This document shows, one piece after another, positions 17,613-26,331 of a stretch of 64,000 nucleotides of DNA (position 1 is the stretch's first letter; the number at the start of each line of letters is the position of its first letter). The notes under the pieces are model-generated. The model ran no database searches. It was given only the letters and a program-made list of their open reading frames with translations, and was not told the origin of the DNA. The position numbers were made by a program, and so were the translations under genes. Source of the stretch: G965216905 sp965216905 (GTDB taxonomy: Bacteria > Actinomycetota > Acidimicrobiia > Spongiisociales > ZC4RG35); NCBI GenBank assembly GCA_965216905.1, contig OZ244213.1, positions 2,356,001 through 2,420,000 of the forward strand. Reading direction: 5' to 3'.

Positions 17613-18290
17613 ATGCCACCATATAGGGAGATCATCCGGGCCGTCGTGACTTCGACGCAGGACGTGGCGCGCGAGTCCTTCGACGGTGCTCCGATCCTGG
17701 TCGTCGCATCGGGACAGACTGCCGGCCGTGGTCGATCCGGTTCGGAGTGGGAGACCGCCCCGGCGGCGGTCGCCGCAACGGTCGCCACCGCATCGTCGTG
17801 GCCCGCCGCACGGCGGTCGGTGATTCCGCTCATCGCCGGCGTGGCGGCGGCGGAGGCATTCGGGGTCGGCCTGAAATGGCCGAACGACCTGCTGTCGGGG
17901 AGCGGCAAGGTCGGCGGGATCCTCGTCGAGGCGTCGGACGATCTGGTTCTGATCGGGATGGGCCTGAACCTGTGGTGGCCGGATCCTCCGAAGGACGTCG
18001 GCGCGTTGTTCGAAGAACGACCGGCGGAGCCGGTCGGTCACGAGTTGGTCCGGCGCTGGGCAGACCGGCTCTTCGAGATCCTCGACCTCGGACCGGAGGA
18101 GTGGCCGGTCGATCGCTATCGCATCCGTTGTGTCACCCTCGGTCGCTCGATCACCTGGGAACCGGCGGGCACGTGGGAACCGGCGGGGTCGGGCACGGCG
18201 ATCGATGTCGCCCCGGATGGCTCGCTGGTCGTCGAGACGGCAGACGGTCTTCGCAACCTGAGGTCTGGAGCGGTCGCCCACGTTCGGTGA
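17613..18290 (+). CDS. birA: Biotin--[acetyl-CoA-carboxylase] ligase
   Basis: Attaches biotin to the carrier lysine via biotinyl-AMP. A 225-residue catalytic-only form without the N-terminal repressor HTH of E. coli BirA. Visible motifs: TSTQDVA, the biotin/ATP loop GQTAGRGRSGSEW (family GRGRxGRxW), LKWPNDLL and KVGGILVE. The end holds a small C-terminal SH3-like domain with a direct 6-residue duplication (WEPAGTWEPAG). Divergent from the carboxylase operon with starts 38 bases apart, which fits supply of the same enzyme. Confidence 0.9.
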   Translation: MPPYREIIRAVVTSTQDVARESFDGAPILVVASGQTAGRGRSGSEWETAPAAVAATVATASSWPAARRSVIPLIAGVAAAEAFGVGLKWPNDLLSGSGKVGGILVEASDDLVLIGMGLNLWWPDPPKDVGALFEERPAEPVGHELVRRWADRLFEILDLGPEEWPVDRYRIRCVTLGRSITWEPAGTWEPAGSGTAIDVAPDGSLVVETADGLRNLRSGAVAHVR

Positions 18291-18308
18291 GCCGGCCGGG
18301 TCTCGTCG

Positions 18309-19055
18309 TCAGCCGACGACCTCTTCGGCGGCCGTGGGGAGGGTGGCGATGAGGAATTCGGTCAGGCGATGGATGGCGTCTTCGGCTGCGTCCGTGTCGA
18401 ACCCCTCGGCGTTCGGATCCGCGAAACCATGGCCGACGCCCTCGTAGAGCAACCACGACCCGCCCGGGTTCCGGCGTTGGGCCTCATCGACTGATGATGC
18501 TGCGACGAGATGGTCATCGGCGCCGTACAGGGCCAACACCGGCGGACCGATGTGCTCCAGCAGATCGGCGACCTGGAAGCGCCGGGACTCGTCACCGGTC
18601 AGCGGGGAGCCGACGACGACGGCGGACCGGACCCAGCTCCGGTGAGCGGCGAGGAGGAGTGCTATGCGTCCGCCCACCTCGAGGCCCAGCACGCCGACCG
18701 AATCCGGGAATGCCCAGTCGATGTCTTCGCTCGCCAGGTACTCACGGGCTTCGTCGAGCACCCGGATCGCCTCGTTGTCGTCGATGGCGCCGTACGCCAC
18801 CAGCGGGTCGCCGGCCCGGTCGGAGGGAGCCAGCAACTCGACGGCGAGGCAAGCGAGGCCTCTTCGGGCAAGCCGGCGGGCGAGGTCCTTCTCGGTCGCC
18901 GTCAACCCGTTGAGGTCGGGAACGATGAGGACGGTTGGGAATCTCCCGGCGCGATCCGGCCTGGCCAGGTACCCGTTTCGATAACCGCTCCCGATCGCCA
19001 CCGGCAGCGAGCGATACAGGATCGGATAGTCACCTTCGTGTGGAAGCGTTGCCAC
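18309..19055 (-). CDS. Dienelactone hydrolase-family protein with a replaced nucleophile
   Basis: Alpha/beta-hydrolase fold of DLH size (248 residues). The nucleophile elbow reads GLEVGG, with E126 where the family has Cys (as Cys123 of Pseudomonas DLH) or Ser. The acid (D in YGADDHLV) and histidine (EGVGHGFAD) are present. Classical hydrolase chemistry is therefore doubtful; the protein may bind rather than cleave a ligand, or use another mechanism. The ATG start 143 bases from the divergent LCP gene is plain. It is convergent with birA, 18 bases away. Confidence 0.8.
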   Translation of the reverse strand: MATLPHEGDYPILYRSLPVAIGSGYRNGYLARPDRAGRFPTVLIVPDLNGLTATEKDLARRLARRGLACLAVELLAPSDRAGDPLVAYGAIDDNEAIRVLDEAREYLASEDIDWAFPDSVGVLGLEVGGRIALLLAAHRSWVRSAVVVGSPLTGDESRRFQVADLLEHIGPPVLALYGADDHLVAASSVDEAQRRNPGGSWLLYEGVGHGFADPNAEGFDTDAAEDAIHRLTEFLIATLPTAAEEVVG

Positions 19056-19198
19056 GGCCCGGCAGCGTAGTGGCTCCGCCGGTCCGTTTCGCCGACCTTC
19101 GGTGCCGACGTGTTGAGCAATCCGGCCGTCGAGTTCCGGAGCCGCGGGCCCGGATCGTCACCACCGGCGGCTGGTACCCTTCCGAGGGGTCACCACGC

Positions 19199-20494
19199 AT
19201 GTCCGATGCACCTACTCGCTCGCAAACTCGCTCGCGCGTCCCCCGTTGGTTGAAGCGCACCATCATCGGCCTCTTGGTCGCGGCGAATCTGGGCGTCTTC
19301 CTCGTCTACTTTCAACTGCGGGCAATCGAGGATGCGGTCGACGAGTCGGTCCGGACCGTGCCCGATGTCGGGGAGCGTCTCAGCCCGCGAGACGTGGCCT
19401 CGGCCGATCCGGTCACCTTTCTCCTGGTTGGCTCGGATTCCCGTGAGAGTCTCGACAGCACCGAGGGCTTCGGCGACTTCGAAGGGCAGCGATCCGACGT
19501 GGTCATGCTCACCAAGATCTATCCCGATGAGAGCCGAGCCCAGATCCTCTCGCTACCCCGGGATCTGTGGGTCGACATTCCCGGAAACGGGACCGCCAAG
19601 ATCAACGCCGCGTACGCGATCGGGGGAGCGCCGTTGCTCGTCGACACCGTGAAGCAGTTCACCGGTATCGACATTCACCATTACGTCGAGGTCGACCTGG
19701 CAGGGTTCCAGTCGATCGTCGACGAATTGGACGGCGTGTATCTCGAGTTCGACCACCCGGCCCGGGACCTGAAGTCGCACTTGGACGTGAATGAGACCGG
19801 TCTGGTACGCCTCGATGGGTTCCAGGCGCTCGCCTACGCACGGTCGCGCACCTACCAAGAGTTGATCGATGGACGGTGGGTCACGATCGACGCCGACGAT
19901 TTCGGCCGCACCGCCCGCCAGCAGCGGCTGATCGTGGCGATCGTCGACCGGATCACCCGGCCCGAGACACTCACCGAGGCGGGTGCCGTGATCCGTTCGT
20001 TCTCCGGTCACGTCTCAATGGACTCGGCTCTGGCCGACGCCTCGTTCGTCGAGCTGGCCTTTCGAATGCGAGGACTGGCCGGCGGCGATATCGAACGAGC
20101 GACGCTTCCCGGTGTGAACGACTCGGTGGGAGGGCAGTTCGTCGTGCGCCCCCAGGAGCCCGAGGCCGGCCTGATGCTGGCGGCCTTCGATGAGGGACAG
20201 CCGTTCGGTGACGAATCCGAGATGGCATCGATGTCGGTGGTGGTTCTCAACGGAAACGGGATCAGCGGAAACGCGACGCACTGGTCCGACGAGCTGGACG
20301 AATTGGGTTTCTCGATCGAATTGATTGCAGACGCCGAATCGAGCGACTACACCGATACGGTGGTGCGAGTCCGAGCGGGTGACGAGCAACGCGCCGAGCA
20401 ACTCGTCGAGGCCCTCGGGTTCGGCACGGTCGAAGTGGGGACCGTGCCGGAGAGCGCCGACGCGGTCGTCGTGTTGGGCTCCGACGCTGCATGA
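19199..20494 (+). CDS. LytR-CpsA-Psr (LCP) family wall-polymer ligase
   Basis: LCP enzymes move lipid-linked glycopolymers onto peptidoglycan outside the membrane. 431 residues: short basic tail, one signal-anchor helix at about 19-37, the LCP domain (FLLVGSDSRES, SDVVMLTKI, LSLPRDLWVDIPG, KINAAYAIGG, ALAYARSRT, RQQRLIVAI) with the conserved arginines, then a LytR_C domain (VVVLNGNGISGNATHW). GAGGGG precedes the ATG. A TACCCT -10 candidate lies at 19175-19180. The next gene, ugd, could supply uronic acid for the polymer this enzyme attaches. Confidence 0.9.
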   Translation: MSDAPTRSQTRSRVPRWLKRTIIGLLVAANLGVFLVYFQLRAIEDAVDESVRTVPDVGERLSPRDVASADPVTFLLVGSDSRESLDSTEGFGDFEGQRSDVVMLTKIYPDESRAQILSLPRDLWVDIPGNGTAKINAAYAIGGAPLLVDTVKQFTGIDIHHYVEVDLAGFQSIVDELDGVYLEFDHPARDLKSHLDVNETGLVRLDGFQALAYARSRTYQELIDGRWVTIDADDFGRTARQQRLIVAIVDRITRPETLTEAGAVIRSFSGHVSMDSALADASFVELAFRMRGLAGGDIERATLPGVNDSVGGQFVVRPQEPEAGLMLAAFDEGQPFGDESEMASMSVVVLNGNGISGNATHWSDELDELGFSIELIADAESSDYTDTVVRVRAGDEQRAEQLVEALGFGTVEVGTVPESADAVVVLGSDAA

Positions 20495-20566
20495 CGGATC
20501 GCACCGCCTCTGCGAGGCATTGTGTGGGGCGTGAAACGTGGGGGCGTTCGATAACGGGAGGGTGAC

Positions 20567-21838
20567 ATGCAGGTTGGGGTGATCGGAGCGGGCTACGTGG
20601 GGCTCGTCCAGGCGGCAGGAATGGCCCGGCTCGGACACCATGTCCGGCTGGCGGAGGCCGATGCCTCTCGCGTCGAGGAGCTGCGACAGGGGCACATACC
20701 CATCTACGAGCGGAGCCTCGATGCTTTGATCGCCGAAGCGGTGGATGCGGGCCGCCTGACGTTCCACGAGGACAACGCCGAAGCGGCCACCGGTGCCGAG
20801 ATCATCTTCCTGTGCCTGCCGACTCCACCGGGGGTCGACGGGGCTGCCGACGTGACCATCGTCGAGAAGGTCGTTCGTCAGCTGGCGGACCTGGATGGCG
20901 AACCGGTGCTCGTGATCAAGTCGACCGTCCCGGTCGGGACCGCCGCCCGGCTCGAGAAGCGACTCGCCGGGAGAGCCCGGGTCGTCTCGAATCCGGAGTT
21001 CCTCCGCGAGGGATCGGCGGTCGAGGACTTCCTGCACCCGGACCGCATCGTCATCGGATCTCGCGATGCGCTGGCCGGAGATCTCGTGGAAGAGGCCTAC
21101 GCCCCGCTGAACGCAACCGTGGTGCGGACCGACCTGACCTCGGCGGAGCTCATCAAGTACGGATCGAACTCGTATCTGGCCGCGCGCCTGACGTTCGTCA
21201 ACGCGATGGCGAACATCGCAGAGTCGGTCGGAGCCGACATCCTCGATGTCGTGGAGGGAATGGGCCACGATCGGCGGATCGGCCCGCACTTCCTCAGGCC
21301 GGGTCCCGGCTACGGCGGCTCATGCTTTCCGAAGGACACGATCGCGTTGCTCGCCACCTCCCGCCAGGCCGGCTACGAGTTCACCCTCCTGCAGACGGTG
21401 GTCGACGCCGACCGCTCGCAGCGGCATTGGATCGTCGGGAATCTGCGTCGCATGGTCGGCGGTGACCTGTCCGGCGCTCGCATCGCCATGTGGGGCGTCG
21501 CCTTCAAGGCGGGGACCGATGACGTCCGCGAGAGTCCGGCGATCAAGATCGCCCACATGTTGGCATCCGAAGGTGCGGAGGTGACCGCATACGATCCCGA
21601 GGCGAGTGCCCCCCACCCGATCCGGGAAGCTCCCGATCCGATCGCGGCGGCCTCCGGGGCCGATGTCCTCCTCGTCGTGACCGAATGGCCGGAGTTCACC
21701 ACCGTCAACCTGGATCGGGTCGCCGAGGTGATGTCCGGCGGCACCGTCTACGACGTTCGGAACCTGCTCGATCCCGGTGTGGTCCAGTCGGCCGGTCTCC
21801 GGTACTACGGACTCGGGCGACTCGGCTTCGGCCGTTAG
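20567..21838 (+). CDS. ugd: UDP-glucose 6-dehydrogenase
   Basis: Converts UDP-glucose to UDP-glucuronate with two NAD+. 423 residues: GAGYVGLVQA Rossmann motif at residue 7, NPEFLREGSAVEDF substrate loop, catalytic C253 in GGSCFPKD, and the C-terminal GVAFKAGTDDVRESPA helix region. A strong GGGAGGGTGAC ribosome site precedes the ATG. It is a second, distinct nucleotide-sugar dehydrogenase beside the one at 1445. Same direction as the LCP gene, 72 bases downstream; convergent with cofE, 15 bases away. Confidence 0.93.
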   Translation: MQVGVIGAGYVGLVQAAGMARLGHHVRLAEADASRVEELRQGHIPIYERSLDALIAEAVDAGRLTFHEDNAEAATGAEIIFLCLPTPPGVDGAADVTIVEKVVRQLADLDGEPVLVIKSTVPVGTAARLEKRLAGRARVVSNPEFLREGSAVEDFLHPDRIVIGSRDALAGDLVEEAYAPLNATVVRTDLTSAELIKYGSNSYLAARLTFVNAMANIAESVGADILDVVEGMGHDRRIGPHFLRPGPGYGGSCFPKDTIALLATSRQAGYEFTLLQTVVDADRSQRHWIVGNLRRMVGGDLSGARIAMWGVAFKAGTDDVRESPAIKIAHMLASEGAEVTAYDPEASAPHPIREAPDPIAAASGADVLLVVTEWPEFTTVNLDRVAEVMSGGTVYDVRNLLDPGVVQSAGLRYYGLGRLGFGR

Positions 21839-21853
21839 ACCACGCAACCGATC

Positions 21854-22558
21854 TCAGCGAAACAGGTCCTCGGAGGCGGGTCGCAACGTCTCGGCGACTG
21901 AGCTGGCGCCCCGGACCCACTCGACTCCCCGAACTACGGCGACCGGGATACCGGTCGCCTTGCCCATGGCGAGATCGGCGGCCGAGGCGATCTCGTCGGC
22001 GGTGGCGATCTGAGTCGCCGCGAGGACGTTTCCATAGGCGTCGGTCTGTCCGCGATGATCGGAGATCGGGTCCATCCCCGCCACGCCGATCGCCACATCC
22101 GTGAGCCCCCGGCGCCATGGCCTGCCGAAGGTGTCGGTGACGACGACGGCGAGGCGGACCGGGTATCGCCGAACCAGGCGGGTCAGGATCCGACGCGCCG
22201 AGCGGTCGGGATCGAGCGGAAGGAGTACGACGGCGCCCGGTTCGACGTTGGATCGATCGACGCCGGCGTTGGCACAGATGAACCCATGCCGGGTGCGGGC
22301 GATGATGAGGTCGCCGCGCCGCCGGACGATCGCCGCTGCCTCGGCCTCGACGACGCGACGGTGCGCTCCGGAGTCCTCGGGATCGACCCGGACCACCCGG
22401 CCCTCCGCCTTGGAGACGATCTTGTGGGTCACCACCACGACATCGCCGTCACGGAGTTCGACCTGCCCGTCGAGCGAGTCGAGGATCGCGTCTGCAACGT
22501 CGTCGCCCGGCCGGATCTCCGGCATGCCTTCGATCCCGATGGCGGTCACCGTGCCCAT
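21854..22558 (-). CDS. cofE: Coenzyme F420-0:L-glutamate ligase
   Basis: GTP-dependent addition of glutamate residues to F420-0. A 234-residue CofE fold: GIEGMPEI near the start, VVTHKIVSKAEGR, RHGFICANAGVDRSN, VVVTDTFGRPWRRG and GQTDAYGN are all family landmarks. No C-terminal nitroreductase-like domain is present, unlike mycobacterial FbiB, so only the ligase half is encoded. Its ATG start overlaps the end of cofD by 13 bases, showing a tight operon. The TGA is followed by a convergent gene. Confidence 0.92.
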   Translation of the reverse strand: MGTVTAIGIEGMPEIRPGDDVADAILDSLDGQVELRDGDVVVVTHKIVSKAEGRVVRVDPEDSGAHRRVVEAEAAAIVRRRGDLIIARTRHGFICANAGVDRSNVEPGAVVLLPLDPDRSARRILTRLVRRYPVRLAVVVTDTFGRPWRRGLTDVAIGVAGMDPISDHRGQTDAYGNVLAATQIATADEIASAADLAMGKATGIPVAVVRGVEWVRGASSVAETLRPASEDLFR

Positions 22559-23451
22559 TGGATCACCCGCTCGGCGAGTCGTCGGGCCGGCGCCCGGTCG
22601 GTGATGAGAATGTCGTAGGTGATCAACTCGACCTGGGAGCCGACGTCCACCGCGTCCGCCCGGTCGACGACGAGCGCATCGAGGAGCCCTTCGTATGCGG
22701 AGATGACTCCTGGGACCGTCGGTGGGAGCCCGTATGCCTCCATCGATTCGACGGCGGGGCCCTTCACTGCCCGTCCGCCGATGAGAGGACTCACCCCGAT
22801 CGTCGGTTTCTCGGCGACGGCGCCTCGAATGCCTCCGATATCGAGTACCGGCCACACCGAGAGCACCGGGTTGGAGGGCGCGATGACGATGGCGTCGGCG
22901 TCGGCGATCGCCTCGAGGACCCCGGGCGCGGGAGCGGCCTGCTCCAACCCCACGAAGCGGACCGACCGAACTCGATCGCGGTGACTCCTCCGGACGAAGT
23001 ACGTTTGGAAGTCGAACCATCCCGCATCGGTCAGGACCTCCGTCCGGACCCGGTCGTCGGTGGCGGGCAGCACGGCCGAACCGAGACCGAACGCGGTGGC
23101 GACTCGCTGGGTGATGTCGCTGAGCGGGACGCCGTCACGCAGCAGGCCGGTTCGGAAGAGGTTGACCGCCAGGTCGAGGTCGCCGAGGCGGAAGCTGGTG
23201 TCGGCACCTGGGAAACGAGCCAGTTCGTCGATGACCCGCCACGACTCCTCGCGGCGACCCCAGCCATGGGGACCCTCGACCCCGGCCAGGGTATAGACGA
23301 CCGTATCGATGTCGGGAGACACGTGGAGGCCGTGGACGACGTCGTCGTCGGCAACGTTGACGACTACCGTGGCCTCGATGTCGGGAGTGGCGTCGAACCC
23401 GCGAGCCATCCTGGCCCCTCCGACTCCACCGGACACGATCGCGATCTTCAC
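22546..23451 (-). CDS. cofD: 2-phospho-L-lactate (or phosphoenolpyruvate) transferase for F420
   Basis: Joins the activated three-carbon phosphate unit to the deazaflavin Fo, giving F420-0 or its dehydro form. 301 residues: IVSGGVGGARMARG at the N-terminus, VVNVADDD, HGLHVSPDIDTVVYTLAG, GDLDLA, SNPVLSVWPVL and SPLIGGRAVKGPA match CofD/FbiA. I place the start at GTG 23451, 9 bases after GGAGAA; an ATG at 23466 would add MGEDG. First gene of the cofD-cofE operon. No Fo synthase (fbiC/cofGH) gene lies in this window. Confidence 0.93.
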   Translation of the reverse strand: MKIAIVSGGVGGARMARGFDATPDIEATVVVNVADDDVVHGLHVSPDIDTVVYTLAGVEGPHGWGRREESWRVIDELARFPGADTSFRLGDLDLAVNLFRTGLLRDGVPLSDITQRVATAFGLGSAVLPATDDRVRTEVLTDAGWFDFQTYFVRRSHRDRVRSVRFVGLEQAAPAPGVLEAIADADAIVIAPSNPVLSVWPVLDIGGIRGAVAEKPTIGVSPLIGGRAVKGPAVESMEAYGLPPTVPGVISAYEGLLDALVVDRADAVDVGSQVELITYDILITDRAPARRLAERVIQWAR

Positions 23452-23541
23452 GCCGTCTTCTCCCATCCTGTACCCAATCCGGTCGGCGGTCGCGGAGTGC
23501 GCCCGATTCCCTTCGCATCCGACCAGAATGCACCGAGTTCC

Positions 23542-26331
23542 ATGACCGCACCCACCCTTCCAGCCTCCGACCCCGCGCCCGGTGCGGCCTCGGGAGAGCC
23601 GCGGCCGCAGGTCGTCACCGCGGTGATGTTCGTCGACCAGGAGTCGTTGCGGGTGGCGGTCGAGGCGGTCAAGGGGCAAGTCTATGAGGTCGGATCGGTG
23701 ACGATCATCGGCGGCGGTGAGGAGGTCGCCGACGCCGGAGTTCAGCTCGGGGTCTCCCATCAAGCGGACTTCATGGCCTGGCTCGCCGGCCTCGGAAGCG
23801 AAGCCGAGTTCGTGTGGCTCGTGCACGGTGATGCCCGACCCCGTCCCGACGCGCTCGGTGCGCTGGTGGACGAAGCCATTCGCAACGACGCCTCGATGAT
23901 CGGTTCCAAGGTTCTCGACGGGACCGATCCACGCATGTTGGAGTCCATCGGGAGCTCGTCCGACGTGTTCGGAGAGTTGTACAGCGGGCTCGATCCGCGC
24001 GAGGTCGACCTCGAGCAGTACGACGTGGTCCGCGATGTCGCCTCCGTTTCGGCGGTCTCCGTACTCATCCGTCGAGATCTGTTGCGGGGGCTGGGCGGAG
24101 TGGACCCCCAGCTCGGGCCGCCGGTGGCCGGCCAGGACCTGGCCCAGCGGGCGCGTCTGGCCGGGGGGAGAGTGATGGTGGCTCCATCCTCCGAGGTCAT
24201 CCACCGGGGCCGCTGTGTGGGTGGGCGACCTTCCTGGCGAGAACAGGCCGGTCGTATGCGGGCGATGCTCAAGGCGTACCGCCTCCCGACACTGGCGTGG
24301 GTGGTCCCGATCGGGTTCCTGCTCGGATTGGTCGATGGGATCGGACGCCTGCTGCTGGGTCGCATCCGCCCCTTGGTCGACCTGTTCATGGCCACGGGCT
24401 GGAACATCCTCAATCTGCCGAGCACCATCACCGCCCGTCGGCGGCTGGCCCCGGTCCGCCAGGCGGGAGACGAAGAACTGTTCCGCTACCAGGTCGGCGG
24501 GTCCGTACGCGTCCGCAGACTGGCAGCCGATTTCGGCGAGCGGTTTGGATGGATCGTCGACGACGAGCCTGGGGTCGTTTCCGAGGATCAGATGCAGCAT
24601 GAGGGTTCGCTGGCGGGGCCCGTGGTGGCCGGTCTCGCCATCCTCGTCATCGGACTGGCCACCCGAGTGGTCTGGCTGTCGGCATCCAACGCCGTGGGCT
24701 ACTGGCTCCCTCCGCATCCCGAGGCCGGGTCGGTGCTCGCCGGATATGCGGGGGGATGGAACCCGGCAGGGCTGGGGAGTCCGGAGTCGCTTCACCCCTC
24801 GGCGGCCGTGGTCGCACTGGTCCAGTGGGTGTTGGGGGGCTGGCAGGGTGCCCTGCCGGTCGTGAGCTTCGTCTCCATCTTCGGTGGAGGTCTGGGCGTA
24901 TCGAGGCTGCTGAATCGGATCGGCGTCACCACCTCGGCCCGGCATCTGGCTGCGATCGTGTACATCCTGGGGCCCTTCGCGGGCCGTTTCACGGCCGAGG
25001 CATACTGGCCTGGTCTGATGGCGCTCGGCGCCCTGCCATGGCTCGTCGATGCACTCGTCGTTCGGTGGCCGCTGGGGGGGCGAAGGCGGATCGGGCGCCT
25101 TGCCCAGATGGTGCTGTCGGCCGGTCTGGTGTCGGTCTTCCTTCCGGTGGGGACACTGGCGGGCGTCGTGGCGGCACTGCTGGGCGTCGTGATCCTCAAG
25201 CCGGTGACCTGGATCCGCGCCGTCGGCTGGTCGATGGTGGCAGCCGTGGTGGGTGCCGATCTCATCGCTCCCTATCTGCTGGGCGTTGCGCCCAACTCGA
25301 TCACGGATTCGTCGATCGGCGTGACCATCTGGCCACATCCGGTGGCGCTGGCCATGGGGGCGGTGGCGGCCGTCGCCACCGTGCTGTTCGGATCGGCACG
25401 CGCATCGGCCGTTGCCGGCTGGGGAGCCGCGATGGTGGTCGTGCCGCTGGCCGTCTCGCGCTGGGCCGGTACCGGGGAGTTGCTGATGACCTCGGTGGCG
25501 CTGGCATCGCTCGGACTGGCGATCGTCGTGGGCGCGGCCTTCGACATCGACCTCGAGCGCACCAGGATCTCGCTGGTGGCGCAAGCGCTCGGTGCGACCG
25601 CCGGGGCTGTCTTGGTGCTGGCGGCGATGGTGCCGGTGCCGGATGGTCGGGCAGGGATGCCGGACGATCGTTGGGGTGAGGCGTTGACGTTTGCCGACGA
25701 ATTGGTGGCCGGGACCACCGGCGAGCGGGTACTGATCATGGGCTCCCCGGATTCGATGCCGGGTGCGTACCGGGTCGGCAACGGGTATGCCTACCGGTTG
25801 GTCGGGGGCGCGACGCCGACCCTGGATCAAGCGTGGCTCGCCTCGCCCCGGATCGGAGACCGGGCTCTGGCCGAGACGCTCAACCTCGTCGATGCATCGT
25901 CGGACGTACGCCCCGGTTCGACCCTGGCGGGCTTCGGTGTGCGGTGGGTGGTTGTCACCGACGGTGCGCCGCCGATCGAGTCGCTCCGCTCCCAGGTCGA
26001 CCTGGCCGCACGGAACTTCGATCCGGGCATCGCGGTCTACGAGAATCTGGCCTTCCGCGGCCGAGTGACGACCGAGGGGCCGGCCTGGGAGGCCGAACGC
26101 GTCGGCGCGACCGGTCCGCCGGGACCCGGGCGGGTGCGACTCGCCGACAACGCCGACCCGGGGTGGAGCCCCGATTGGAACCAGCAGGAGTGGGCGAACG
26201 AACTCTCTGCGGCCGAGGGCGTGGTTTCCTTCCGGGCCGATGGGCTCCGGCGGGGCTTGGCCGTTGCATCGCTGGTCCTCATGCTGGCGGCGGCGGCCGC
26301 GGCATGGTGGGGGAGGGAGCAGCGCGCATGA
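23542..26331 (+). CDS. Glycosyltransferase family 2 fused to a multispan membrane protein
   Basis: 929 residues. Residues ~20-240 are a GT2 domain (VVTAVMFVD, WLVHGDARPRPDALGALV, SVLIRRDLLRGLGG, AGQDLAQRARLAGG). A first membrane segment near 255 and a soluble linker lead to about ten membrane helices (360-690), then a ~200-residue exterior region and a last helix before WWGREQRA. The layout suggests a sugar transferase coupled to an exporter or GT-C-like half, facing the outside. The ATG is followed by a Pro/Ala-rich N-terminus; the stop overlaps the DUF5719-like gene (ATGA). Actinobacterial homologues sit at the same place by the F420 genes. Confidence 0.75.
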   Translation: MTAPTLPASDPAPGAASGEPRPQVVTAVMFVDQESLRVAVEAVKGQVYEVGSVTIIGGGEEVADAGVQLGVSHQADFMAWLAGLGSEAEFVWLVHGDARPRPDALGALVDEAIRNDASMIGSKVLDGTDPRMLESIGSSSDVFGELYSGLDPREVDLEQYDVVRDVASVSAVSVLIRRDLLRGLGGVDPQLGPPVAGQDLAQRARLAGGRVMVAPSSEVIHRGRCVGGRPSWREQAGRMRAMLKAYRLPTLAWVVPIGFLLGLVDGIGRLLLGRIRPLVDLFMATGWNILNLPSTITARRRLAPVRQAGDEELFRYQVGGSVRVRRLAADFGERFGWIVDDEPGVVSEDQMQHEGSLAGPVVAGLAILVIGLATRVVWLSASNAVGYWLPPHPEAGSVLAGYAGGWNPAGLGSPESLHPSAAVVALVQWVLGGWQGALPVVSFVSIFGGGLGVSRLLNRIGVTTSARHLAAIVYILGPFAGRFTAEAYWPGLMALGALPWLVDALVVRWPLGGRRRIGRLAQMVLSAGLVSVFLPVGTLAGVVAALLGVVILKPVTWIRAVGWSMVAAVVGADLIAPYLLGVAPNSITDSSIGVTIWPHPVALAMGAVAAVATVLFGSARASAVAGWGAAMVVVPLAVSRWAGTGELLMTSVALASLGLAIVVGAAFDIDLERTRISLVAQALGATAGAVLVLAAMVPVPDGRAGMPDDRWGEALTFADELVAGTTGERVLIMGSPDSMPGAYRVGNGYAYRLVGGATPTLDQAWLASPRIGDRALAETLNLVDASSDVRPGSTLAGFGVRWVVVTDGAPPIESLRSQVDLAARNFDPGIAVYENLAFRGRVTTEGPAWEAERVGATGPPGPGRVRLADNADPGWSPDWNQQEWANELSAAEGVVSFRADGLRRGLAVASLVLMLAAAAAAWWGREQRA

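Noticed and set aside
22546..25830. Very long open frame on the minus strand opposite the GT2-membrane fusion gene
   Set aside because: Only the part up to 23451 encodes CofD. The rest is low-complexity, Gln/Arg/His-rich antisense text typical of high-GC DNA.
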